Of a DNA stretch of 64,000 nucleotides, positions 55,155 to 63,701 are shown piece by piece. Both the position numbers and the translations under genes were made by a program. Source of the DNA: Candidatus Poribacteria bacterium (GTDB taxonomy: Bacteria > Poribacteria > WGA-4E > WGA-3G); contig JAGFCA010000056.1 of assembly GCA_022394755.1 (NCBI GenBank), positions 62,001-126,000 of the forward strand, given 5' to 3'. Each line of letters opens with the position of its first letter. The stretch's first letter is position 1. Under the pieces are notes generated by a model. The model made no database searches. It saw only the letters and a program-made list of their open reading frames with translations, and was not told the DNA's origin.

Positions 55155-55664
55155 ATGAAACAGTTACGAGATAAAGCACTTAAGAACTTTTTAAGACAAA
55201 CTGGTCCACCAGAAGTGGATATAGTATTCGTTTTACAAGATGTAGAGGACCCAGTAAACGTCGGTGCAGCATTCCGAATTGGTGATGCATGTGGTGTCTC
55301 TGAAATAGCATTAACAGGTATCAGCGCACAGCCTCCTCATCCAACTATTGCAGGTATTGGTCGTGGCACACATCGTCGAGTTCCTTGGCATACCACCAAA
55401 TACGCTGCTGACGCTGTGAACGAATATAAAGATGAAGGATATACTGCTTATGCTGTAGAAGTTACCTCAGAATCTGTTCCATATAATAGTGTTGAATACC
55501 CAAAGAAAGTTTGTTTAATTGTTGGTAACGAATATCGTGGTGTTTCAAAACGTACACTTGAGTGTTGTGATAAATCAATATACCTGCCAATGTACGGAAA
55601 AGTCGGTTCATTAAATGTGCATGTAGCTCTTGCCGTCTCCGCTTATCATATTATACATACATAA
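55155..55664 (+). CDS. SPOUT-family (SpoU/TrmH) RNA methyltransferase
   Basis: A 169-residue SAM-dependent RNA 2'-O-methyltransferase of the knotted SPOUT fold. Motif 1 is VFVLQDVEDPVNVGAAFRIGD, motif 2 CLIVGNEYRGVSKRTLECCD, and motif 3 SIYLPMYGKVGSLNVHVALAVS. It lacks the N-terminal RNA-binding extension of many members, so the target (tRNA or rRNA) is unclear. ATG 55155 lies only 5 bp after the -10 box TATAAC (55145-55150), with no ribosome site, so the message is probably leaderless or nearly so. Confidence 0.9.
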   Translation: MKQLRDKALKNFLRQTGPPEVDIVFVLQDVEDPVNVGAAFRIGDACGVSEIALTGISAQPPHPTIAGIGRGTHRRVPWHTTKYAADAVNEYKDEGYTAYAVEVTSESVPYNSVEYPKKVCLIVGNEYRGVSKRTLECCDKSIYLPMYGKVGSLNVHVALAVSAYHIIHT

Positions 55665-55758
55665 TTCATGGTAGATATTATTTTTTCACCTTGTACTTGC
55701 CTATATCCGTTAGAGTATTAAAAGTATTTCACATACAATTAACATCTAATCAACATTC

Positions 55759-56418
55759 CTATCCATTGATAGGTGTCAAATGGACGTTGCGGAAAGCAAC
55801 TGGACCATGATCACCTTGCAATAGTATTGGTCCTGTTGCAGCTTCTTCGGTTAACATGGCACCACGGGTTACACCGACAACTTCTACATTCTCATGGACA
55901 ATTTCACCGTTCCAAACGACTTCAACAAATGTTGCATGTGAGATTTTGTTGTTGTTAGCATCGAATTTGGGAGCATGAAACGTAATATCATACGTTTGCC
56001 ATTCTCCCGGTGGTTTACTGGCGTTTACGCTCGGAGGAACACCATCCACAGGTTTATTGTCAATCCAACGACAATAAACGCCTCCACATGTTCCAAACTT
56101 GAGTTCAGTTTCTCCCCAACTATCTAAAATCTGTATTTCATACCTACCCAGAACATAGACACCGGAGTTTGAACCTTGTGGCACCATAAATTCTACATGG
56201 ATTTTACAATCTCCATGTTCATATTCTGTGTAAAGATCTTTTGTGCGTCCTGTCGGACCATTATAGAATATATCCTCACCAGCAGTGGTTGTCAGTAATT
56301 TGTTATCATCCGGATTTAGACCAACGTCCCCGATTGCTGACCAATCATGTTCTGTTCCACCACCACGGGGTAACCAACCACTCATATCCTTACCATTAAA
56401 GAGATTAACTTGAGACAA
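55759..56418 (-). CDS. DUF1080 (3-keto-disaccharide hydrolase-like) protein
   Basis: A 219-residue concanavalin-like jelly-roll protein of the DUF1080 family. It shows the LFNGKDMSGWLPRGGG opening, YEHGDCKIHVEFMVPQGSNSGVY (HGDF-like with NSG), RYEIQILDSWGE, KPPGEWQTYDITFHAP, and GPILLQGDHGPVAFRNVHLTP at the end. Members act on 3-keto-glycosides or are glycan-binding. There is no signal peptide, which is atypical for a family often secreted. The start is TTG 56418: AGGAGG lies 7 bp upstream and no ATG fits. A hairpin sits in its leader. Confidence 0.88.
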   Translation of the reverse strand: MSQVNLFNGKDMSGWLPRGGGTEHDWSAIGDVGLNPDDNKLLTTTAGEDIFYNGPTGRTKDLYTEYEHGDCKIHVEFMVPQGSNSGVYVLGRYEIQILDSWGETELKFGTCGGVYCRWIDNKPVDGVPPSVNASKPPGEWQTYDITFHAPKFDANNNKISHATFVEVVWNGEIVHENVEVVGVTRGAMLTEEAATGPILLQGDHGPVAFRNVHLTPING

Positions 56419-56446
56419 ATGGATTCCTCCTAATTGATTTATTCCA

Positions 56447-56470
56447 TGCCTGAAATATACTTTTCAGGCA
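56447..56470. promoter_or_regulatory. Hairpin or operator between divergent genes
   Basis: TGCCTGAAA (56447-56455) and TTTCAGGCA (56462-56470) form a perfect 9 bp inverted repeat with a 6-base loop. It lies about 30 bp before the DUF1080 start (minus) and about 110 bp before the cytochrome gene (plus). It could be an operator or a 5' leader stem of DUF1080. AGTTTTTGTT follows on the plus strand, as in a terminator, but no plus-strand gene ends here. Confidence 0.45.
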
Positions 56471-56579
56471 AGTTTTTGTTGACTTATTTTGCTAATTGAC
56501 ATATCTTATTTAATAGAATACAAACTAAAATTCACAGTAATTATGGATCTAATGGAGATGTAAGGGAACATAAAAAACT

Positions 56580-57476
56580 ATGAAAAGAGCGTTCTTATTA
56601 TTATTTTTATCCCTACTCATGGGATCTTTTGTTATAATTAAAATCACTACCCTCCAAGCAGAAACAACACCATCACAAGAAAGTACTCAAGAAAATATAA
56701 AATCTCCTTTTGCTGAAGGTTGTAACAAGTGCCACGGAGATGAAGCTGCTTACAAAGAATGGACTCAAGCAGGACATTCACATGCACTTGTGAATTTAAT
56801 TGAAGGTCCTTATGAAGTGAAAACATCATGTTTAAGCTGCCATTCATCCGGGTATACAATGTTTGCCGAAGGGGCTATTCAGGGACATCCTTATAGTGAA
56901 AAAACCGCTGTAAATGCTGTTGCTTGTTCGTCTTGTCATTCTCATGCAAGCAAAGAAGAGAGTTTACTGATTATCCCTGCCAAAAAACTTTGTGTTAACT
57001 GCCATAAAATGGATTGTGGGTGTGCCGGAGCAGGAATTGTTCATCAATCACAATCCGAAATGTTCTTAGGTCGTGAAGGTGCCGGTGTTAAACGGATGCC
57101 TTCTCCTCATGTCCGAGCTATGAAAAAACGATGTGTACACTGTCATATGGCAAAAGACGATCCAGAGAGTGTTGCTAAACATGGTGGACATACCTTTAAG
57201 GCAGAATTTAATATTTGCAGTTCCTCTGGTTGCCATGATAGTGCTGATAACGACATGGCAAAAAGATTGCCAAACTATAAGGCTGAAATTGAGACTAAAA
57301 TGAAGGAAGTTAAAGCAATCTTAGACAGTGCAACTGATAAGACTTCACAAGCATATATTGATGCAAAATTAAACTATGATATGGTTAAAGGAGATAGCGG
57401 ATACGGTCTACACAACATTCCTTATGCACGAGCATTGTTAGAGCATAGTTTATCTTTAAAATCAGAAATAAAATAG
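56580..57476 (+). CDS. Periplasmic multiheme c-type cytochrome
   Basis: A 298-residue exported electron carrier. A signal peptide (about 1-28) precedes heme-binding sites CNKCH (Cys48), CLSCH, CSSCH, CVNCH and CVHCH. A further CSSSGCH has four rather than two residues between the cysteines. Many other His residues (GHSHAL, PHVRAM, HGGHTF) could be distal ligands. The pattern fits a pentaheme to hexaheme nitrite-reductase or NapC/octaheme-like electron carrier, but no catalytic CxxCK motif is present. The last about 70 residues are a charged helical region. No heme-maturation or reductase gene is adjacent. Confidence 0.85.
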   Translation: MKRAFLLLFLSLLMGSFVIIKITTLQAETTPSQESTQENIKSPFAEGCNKCHGDEAAYKEWTQAGHSHALVNLIEGPYEVKTSCLSCHSSGYTMFAEGAIQGHPYSEKTAVNAVACSSCHSHASKEESLLIIPAKKLCVNCHKMDCGCAGAGIVHQSQSEMFLGREGAGVKRMPSPHVRAMKKRCVHCHMAKDDPESVAKHGGHTFKAEFNICSSSGCHDSADNDMAKRLPNYKAEIETKMKEVKAILDSATDKTSQAYIDAKLNYDMVKGDSGYGLHNIPYARALLEHSLSLKSEIK

Positions 57477-57542
57477 TGTCTACCGGTATTGACTGTAAGA
57501 ATTCGTCTAAAACATCAGAGCAATGCCATCAGATATTTAAAA

Positions 57543-58379
57543 TTAATTTCCACCATTCATCATGTTTTTTAAAGGTACATCCTTCTCTTCAGGTATGTAA
57601 AAACTCATAGCATCGTCAACAACACCGAGAAGTTGCTTCTGAACAGGGTTACATTTTTCAACCAGTGCATCTGGCATTAGGATATAGTCCATAGGTTTAA
57701 CCCAACGGTAGGCATATCCCATAAATATAGTCTTTCTTGGGAAACCTGACCAGTTATGACCGATTCCGTGGTAAGTGCGTTGTTCAAAAAGGAAGGCATC
57801 ACCAGCGTTGACATTCATAGATATTGCACCCCGTGCCCATCCTGTTTCCGGATCACGAGCTGGCATACCTGTGAGTCTGTTACTACCGGGTACCAATACT
57901 GTCGCTCCTGAAGCAGGGTCAGTTTGGTCACTAATGGCATAAGCAATTTTGAGTAGGATACGTGGGTGAGGTTCCTGCATCTCTCTATATGAAGTTCCAC
58001 CATCACGATGAAGACCTACTTTGGTTTTTACATCATCAGCGGGTTCCTCTTTTGAAGGTAATACAATCAGATGCGATGTTATCATCTGAATGTTCCAATT
58101 CAATACACCGCAGGCATACGGAAAGGTATTATGCCAATCCAGAAGTTGAAGAAATGCATCATGATGTGTAATGCAATTACGCAAATTTAGTTTGCCATCT
58201 GGATCCAGATTGCCGGCTTCTATCTGCTTAGCATGGACTTCATCAACAGCATCGTTTATTTCTGATACAACATCCGGTGGTAATGCGTCTTTAATTAGTA
58301 AATATCCATTATTATCAACAAATTCTTTCTGCTGAGGCGTTAGAACTACTGTACCAGGCATTTCATTCGTCGTTTCCAT
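57543..58379 (-). CDS. Phytanoyl-CoA dioxygenase (PhyH) family protein
   Basis: A 278-residue Fe(II)/2-oxoglutarate-dependent oxygenase. VGLHRDGG supplies the His and Asp of the facial triad, TYHGIGHNWSG the second His, and PRKTIFMGYAYRWVKP the Arg that holds 2-oxoglutarate. VLVPGSNRL is the family's typical core strand. It probably hydroxylates a small molecule; such genes are numerous in this kind of genome. AAGGAT lies 6 bp before the ATG. It is divergent from the membrane protein gene at 58533 and convergent with the cytochrome. Confidence 0.9.
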   Translation of the reverse strand: METTNEMPGTVVLTPQQKEFVDNNGYLLIKDALPPDVVSEINDAVDEVHAKQIEAGNLDPDGKLNLRNCITHHDAFLQLLDWHNTFPYACGVLNWNIQMITSHLIVLPSKEEPADDVKTKVGLHRDGGTSYREMQEPHPRILLKIAYAISDQTDPASGATVLVPGSNRLTGMPARDPETGWARGAISMNVNAGDAFLFEQRTYHGIGHNWSGFPRKTIFMGYAYRWVKPMDYILMPDALVEKCNPVQKQLLGVVDDAMSFYIPEEKDVPLKNMMNGGN

Positions 58380-58486
58380 TTTTTTATCCTTGTTAAGATA
58401 TCATTCGTTCATTGTGGTCATATCTACTTTGAATAACTTAATTATACAAGCATTAAGACTAATTCTCAAGAATTTAATTAATATAT

Positions 58487-58517
58487 CAGTGGTATAATAC
58501 CAAGACTAAAACCACTG
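58487..58517 (+). promoter_or_regulatory. Promoter with flanking inverted repeat
   Basis: TGGTATAAT (58490-58498) is an extended -10 box. CAGTGGT (58487-58493) and ACCACTG (58511-58517) form an inverted repeat that spans the box and the expected transcription start. It may be an operator or a 5' hairpin for the membrane protein gene whose start lies 16 bp later. Confidence 0.45.
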
Positions 58518-58532
58518 GGTTCGGAATCAATA

Positions 58533-60497
58533 TTGACACCTACAACCACAGAACAGGCTTTTCAGACATCTGAAACAGGACAAATATCATCTCTTCATGA
58601 TACATCTGTTCACGGACGCAAACACATCGGTGCCACTTGGCGCGCCATTGTAATTGGTACAATTCTCACTATACCTAATGTCTATTGGATCTTAGATTCA
58701 GCAGGACAAGGGTACCCTACCACAATCTCTCTCTATTTTAATGTAATATTCTGCATATTTATCCTTACTGGTGCGAATTTAGCATTAAAACGGATTACCC
58801 CAAGTATCGCTTTCAGCCAAGGTGAATTGTTAACCATTTATGTCATGCTCGCAATCGCATCCTCCCTTGCTGGACACGATGTGTTACGTGTCTTAATCCC
58901 TATGATTCCTTACGCTTTCTGGCACGCTACACCAGAAAATGATTGGACACACCTATTTCATCGATATATACCTGATTGGATTGCCGTTAAAGATAAGAAA
59001 TTTCTAACTGAGTATTATCGAGGTGAAACAAGTCTATATCAATGGGAAATCATTGAAGGATGGATTACGACAACACTTACTTGGGGTGGATTCCTATGTG
59101 CGCTTGTCCTGGCAATGGTCTTCATCAATGCACTTGTACGTAAACAGTGGACAGAACACGAAAAACTCAGCTATCCGATTATTCAACTACCACTGGAAAT
59201 GACGAACTTTGGAAGATCAAACCTACTTACAAACAAAATAATGTGGTTGGGTTTTGGTATTGCAGGGGCGATTGATATCCTTAATGGACTACACCATCTG
59301 TACCCGACTGTCCCAAGTCTTGGTGGACGTCTATACGATTTACGCCCATTCTTCACACAGAAACCGTGGAGTGCTATTGGATGGACACCTATTGCTGTTT
59401 TTCCGTTTGCTGTTGGAATGGCGTTTTTTATACCCTTAGATCTCTCATTTTCATGTTGGTTTTTCTATCTATTCTGGAAGGCTGAAAGGATCTTTGGAGA
59501 TGCCTTAGGTATCAGAGGTCTACCAAATTTCCCTTTCACTGACGAACAATCGTTTGGTGCATATATTGGGTTATTTGTTATTGCAATTATCGCTACTCGA
59601 AAACACCTTGCCTATGTGATACAACACATTTTTAAACCGAAACAAGCTAAAGATGCTGATGAACCGATGTCCTATAGAGGAATGTTAATCTGTTTAATTC
59701 TGTGTCTCATGTTCCTAACAATATTTTGTAATGCTGCTGGAATGTCAATTTGGGCAATTTTAATATTCTTCGGTATCTACTATGCAATATCAACAGCAGT
59801 AACACGTATGCGAGCAGAACTCGGCTCTCCTGTTCACGATTTACATTTTATTGGTCCTGATGAGATGATGCCACGAATCTTTGGTACACGGTTTCTTGGT
59901 CCACGAAACCTAACGATGTTGGCATATCTGTTTTGTATCAATCGTGCTTATCGCGGACACCCCATGCCACATATCTTAGAAGGCTTCAAACTTGCTGAAC
60001 GTACACGGATATCAAACCGTTGGCTGCTTGTAGCAATGTGTGTCGCTGTTGTTATCGGTACTTATGGATCATTTTGGGCATTTTACCATATCTCATACAT
60101 AGAGGGGGCAAGGGATTGGTTTGCTGGTAGACCGTTTAATCGACTACAAAGTTGGCTTACATCTCCAAGAGCCCCCGATGTCCCTGCCATTGCTGCAATG
60201 ATTGTTGGGTTCTTGATAACTGGTTTTCTAATGATAATGCGGATAAAACTATTTTGGTGGCCCTTCCATCCAGCAGGATTCGCTATTTCAAGTAGTTGGT
60301 CAATGAATGTCTTCTGGTTTTCTATCTTCGTTAGTTCTGTCATCAAGTGGATAATACTGAAACAGGGCGGAATCAATTTACATCGTAAACTCATACCTTT
60401 CTTCCTTGGTTTGATTCTCGGAGAATTCATCATCGGTAGTGTTTGGAGTCTAATTGGGATTACTCTTGATAAACCGATGTACCGTTTCCTGTTTTAA
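58533..60497 (+). CDS. DUF6785/DUF6784-type polytopic membrane protein
   Basis: A 654-residue inner-membrane protein with many hydrophobic helices spread over its length, beginning near 36 (WRAIVIGTILTIPNVYWIL). Recognisable stretches include GELLTIYVMLAIASSLAGHD, RKQWTEHEKLSYPIIQLPLEM and AVTRMRAELGSPVHDLHFIGPD, a pattern shared by the DUF6785/6784 transporter-like proteins. It probably moves small solutes or peptides, but no substrate is known. The start is TTG 58533. The hydrophilic N-terminal about 35 residues precede the first helix. Confidence 0.8.
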   Translation: MTPTTTEQAFQTSETGQISSLHDTSVHGRKHIGATWRAIVIGTILTIPNVYWILDSAGQGYPTTISLYFNVIFCIFILTGANLALKRITPSIAFSQGELLTIYVMLAIASSLAGHDVLRVLIPMIPYAFWHATPENDWTHLFHRYIPDWIAVKDKKFLTEYYRGETSLYQWEIIEGWITTTLTWGGFLCALVLAMVFINALVRKQWTEHEKLSYPIIQLPLEMTNFGRSNLLTNKIMWLGFGIAGAIDILNGLHHLYPTVPSLGGRLYDLRPFFTQKPWSAIGWTPIAVFPFAVGMAFFIPLDLSFSCWFFYLFWKAERIFGDALGIRGLPNFPFTDEQSFGAYIGLFVIAIIATRKHLAYVIQHIFKPKQAKDADEPMSYRGMLICLILCLMFLTIFCNAAGMSIWAILIFFGIYYAISTAVTRMRAELGSPVHDLHFIGPDEMMPRIFGTRFLGPRNLTMLAYLFCINRAYRGHPMPHILEGFKLAERTRISNRWLLVAMCVAVVIGTYGSFWAFYHISYIEGARDWFAGRPFNRLQSWLTSPRAPDVPAIAAMIVGFLITGFLMIMRIKLFWWPFHPAGFAISSSWSMNVFWFSIFVSSVIKWIILKQGGINLHRKLIPFFLGLILGEFIIGSVWSLIGITLDKPMYRFLF

Positions 60498-61369
60498 ATA
60501 GTCAAGAATGAAATAAAAATACTTGGTAGGAGCAGTTTCTAACCGTTCCGAAGCACAAGATTCTGATTTTCCTGAACCCGGTAGGTGTGGTTTCCTAACC
60601 GCACAGGATTTTCTTCAAAATTACCGGATTGATAAATTAATCTCCATATAACATTCATACCGTTGATTCCTGATTGGCAGTGTCCGGGAATGCTAAATAC
60701 CAATCATACCCTTGTTTCATAGGTGTCATTTTAGGATGTTGTCTATGTTAACTATTGTTTGGATAGTTTTATCCACATAGTCCTCAGCTGGAGTACAGGA
60801 TCCTATGCTTCACTGCTATAGACATTTTGCTCAGCTCGAGCAAGGACTACAACTCATACGTGTATTAGTCCTAACCAATACAGAACTAATAAAACCGATA
60901 TTTCGATGTTTCCTCACACCAGAGGTGTGATATGTCTATAGAAACTAAAGGTAGAGAGAGGTGCACTCCAGCGGAGTGCTATGTAAAATCTCAATTTTAG
61001 ATATAATTACGTTTTTAGTGAGTTATACCAATACCCAAACTATCAGCAAAAAAGAAAACCATTAATACACGACAATGGGTACGACAGAAACTATCCAACT
61101 ATAGTTTGTATTATTCAATAGTTTAAAGATATGTTTTATGATTCATTCATAGATCTTGATTCCCTGGAATGTCTAACGACATTCATACCCGGGGAACACC
61201 ATAAGGTTTTCCTACCGTTGATTCCTGAATCGGGATGGAATGTTTTACGTGGAGAAGAGGAGTTGAATAGTGAATTCACAATCCATTTAGGGAATGGGAT
61301 TGGGAGTATAGAGTTTAATTAACCGAATACTCACAGATTGCAGAACAGGCAAAGGGAATCTGATGCCTT
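60498..61369. repeat. Gene-free region packed with dispersed repeats
   Basis: TAGG-x-GxGGTTT-type repeats occur at about 60523 and 60581. CATTCATACCGTTGATTCCTGATT lies near 60652 (a relative of 54853). Two palindromes follow: TCACACC-AGA-GGTGTGA (60914-60930) with tail TATGTCTATAG, and GCACTCC-AGC-GGAGTGC (60963-60979) with tail TATGTAAAAT. GAATGTC/GACATTC (61167-61184) with CATACCCGGGG is another copy of the hairpin repeat. A short frame at 61131-61322 is made of this repeat and is not called as a gene. Confidence 0.75.
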
Positions 61370-62250
61370 TTATTTTTCCGAAGTTTCTACCTCTTGTAGG
61401 AATGTCTCAATGCTTGGTGTGTCAATTGCGGAAAAAAGCAGATTTGACAGACGATCAAGATCTTGATTAGATTCAAGTATATTTCTAACAGGTTGTATAT
61501 CCTCTAACGGAAAACGTTTTGTAAGTACAGACAGAATATTTTTTATACTGTTTTCAAGCGCACCTTTTTCTATACCACGTTGTATTACGATTTCGTAAAA
61601 AGGAGATTCTTGCATCATTTCCTCCAAAATGTGTTTCTGAATAAGACTGGGGTGATAGACTAAACTACCAAACGTTGATAACGCAAAAAACAGTGTGCCA
61701 CGCGTTTCTGTATCAACCGGTGCAGATTCTACCTTTTTGACACACTTTTGCAACCATACTTCCGATGTTATACCACCTGGAGGTGTCATTAATAGTGTAA
61801 ACGGTAACAGTCCTACAGGTGCTGTATCCAAAAATGTTTCACCTTCTAATTCTGCCAATCGAATTACCTGATATTTATGATGCAAACCAAACTGATCATT
61901 TCCATAACTATAACCACCTGGATCGGTTTGTCCGGCATCTGGACTTAAATACAGTACCACAGAATAAACGGGAAGTTCGTACCTGAGCAGAAGTTCAGCA
62001 CCATAAGAGAGAACACGTAACGGCATCGGTTTATCTCTGCTGTCATGGGTTTGTACCTCTATATGTAGTAGAACTGTTTCATTATTCCATCGCACCTTAA
62101 ATGTCATGTCATTGCGATGTACTTTAACCGTTTGTAACTCTGTATCAAGGGTCTCTAAAACTTCGACATCTTCTGTATTCAAGGATAGCATAACGAAGTC
62201 ATGCGCGAAACTCCCATCAGATGTTTCACTATTTCATCGTATTGTGCCAT
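61370..62250 (-). pseudogene. Rpn-family PD-(D/E)XK nuclease/transposase, frameshifted near its start
   Basis: From 62191 downward 273 residues are open: DMTFKVRWNNETVLLHIEVQTHDSR holds the nuclease strand (IEVQ), followed by AELLLRYELPVYSVVLYL and LLPFTLLMTPPGGI. Upstream on the same strand, ATG 62250 opens MAQYDEIVKHLM, and the gene's own frame picks up as SFAHDFVMLSLNTEDV across a single lost base near 62212. This suggests the original start was 62250. TGGTATAAC (62266-62258) and AGG just before that ATG fit a promoter and ribosome site. Rpn proteins promote recombination; the lost N-terminal codons may or may not abolish function. Confidence 0.7.
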
Positions 62251-63701
62251 CCTATGAGTTATACCACCATCTAAAGAATCATTATTTATTTTACTCTGAG
62301 GGGCTGAGGATTGTCAAGTTAAGTTATACAATTTCAATTGATAGATTTACATTATGGATAACAGGATACAAGGATAATTATACATTTTATGAATCCACGG
62401 GGTATGTCCTAAGACATTCATACCTGGGAACACTATAAGATGTTCATAACGTACACTCCTAATTTGGTATGGACGAAATGCTTATGGAAATAATATAGAC
62501 CTAAATTAAGTATCTCCTATCTCGAATAATGTATACTTATCAATTAGAATTGGTAATAATAAAAAATATTGAAGAAAAACATTACTTTACACAACTAATA
62601 TTAAACAAGAATGCAATTAATTAAACTGAACCTGAATTTGATAATAGGAAATTGAACTTCACTTTATAAAAATATAATACCTGGTAGGATCGGTTTCTAA
62701 CCACTCCGAAGTTCAAGATACTAATTTTCCAGACCCAAGATAGACTGAATAAATAACGAAAGTAAATTTAAATATTATTTATACCACATAGACATTGAGA
62801 GAAAGTTGTTGTGAAACTTTCACAACTGTTGTGAAAATGAAATCACAACCTGATATACCTATAAACCTATGTCAGAACAAGGTTCAGCCCACTTGAAACC
62901 ATGAAAATGTGTAAAATATTAAAAAAAATAAAAAATGACGGTTTTTCAAATATGTCTATAAAACCTTACAGAGACTGGCTTTAGAGCATTTGTAATTCTT
63001 TTATGTAAAAATTGTGTTGTGAAAATAAAAGTAGGGGTTAGGCAAGAAACTAAAAACTAAAAACTAAGTTCTATTTATGCCAAAAACACATACCTTTTTA
63101 ACCGTAGGAATTCAAAAACCAGAAAGGACAATAACAACAGAAATTAACTTTTTTAAAATTATTAGAAAGTTAATTAAAATCGGAGTTAAGCCAGTCTATA
63201 ACAGGGGTGATAGGATAATTTACACCAATTTCAATCCTACACTTTGTAGGAAAAGTGTAACATTTTTACTTTTTCAACAAATAGATTATTACAACATTAA
63301 CACGATCCATTTCCTGAGTATTTAGGATAAAATGTCGGTTTTTTAAACATGATATTTCTCAGTATATGAGGATAAATTATCTGTTTTCATATCTTACTAT
63401 AGTTAGGATAATTTCTGAGAGAGTATCATCAATATTCAAAGTGTTTCTGATTTTTCGATACTTTCTCACACCAATCCAATTCTGAAAAAGATATTCAGAT
63501 GAGCATAAGAAAACCCCAGCGGGTAAAATGTGTGTAGTAAGTTCTGACTATTAAATAAAGAAAACTCCCGCGGGCGAACTGTGTGTATAGTGTGTCAGGT
63601 AAACTTTATCGCGGAAGAATTATGTGATTGTATATATATAATTTATAGGATTTGGTATAATTCCATTTTTTAATAGAAAATAAGGAAATTCAGGACTAAT
63701 C
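62251..63701. repeat. AT-rich, gene-poor stretch with hairpin repeats and palindromes
   Basis: TATGTCCTAAGACAT (near 62403) and TAGGATCGGTTTCTAACC (near 62683) continue the repeats seen earlier. GTTGTGAAA-C-TTTCACAAC (62808-62826) is a perfect palindrome, followed by GTTGTGA and TCACAAC (62828-62849). Near the end, ACCC-CAGC-GGGT (63513-63524) and CCCGCGGG (63567-63574) each lead into a TGTGTGTAG-like tail. TGGTATAAT (63653-63661) is the promoter of the last gene. A frame of 82 codons at 63077-63325 lacks a ribosome site and homologues I know of, and is left uncalled. Confidence 0.6.
62808..62849. promoter_or_regulatory. Clustered TTGTGA/TCACAA palindromic half-sites
   Basis: Four half-sites alternate: GTTGTGA (62808-62814), TCACAAC (62820-62826), GTTGTGA (62828-62834) and TCACAAC (62843-62849). 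Another GTTGTGAAAA follows near 63016. The half-site resembles TGTGA of Crp/Fnr boxes, but the internal spacings of 5 and 8 bp are not canonical. It may be a regulator or replication-type binding array. Confidence 0.4.

Noticed and set aside
61131..61322. 63-residue coding region
   Set aside because: It is built from the GAATGTC/GACATTC hairpin repeat seen elsewhere and has no ribosome site.
62808..62849. Canonical Crp binding site
   Set aside because: TGTGA and TCACA are separated by 5 and 8 bp instead of 6, so it is reported only as a palindromic array.
63077..63325. 82-residue coding region
   Set aside because: Very AT-rich, no ribosome site, no recognised similarity and no operon context. 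It may be a decayed fragment, but it cannot be supported.
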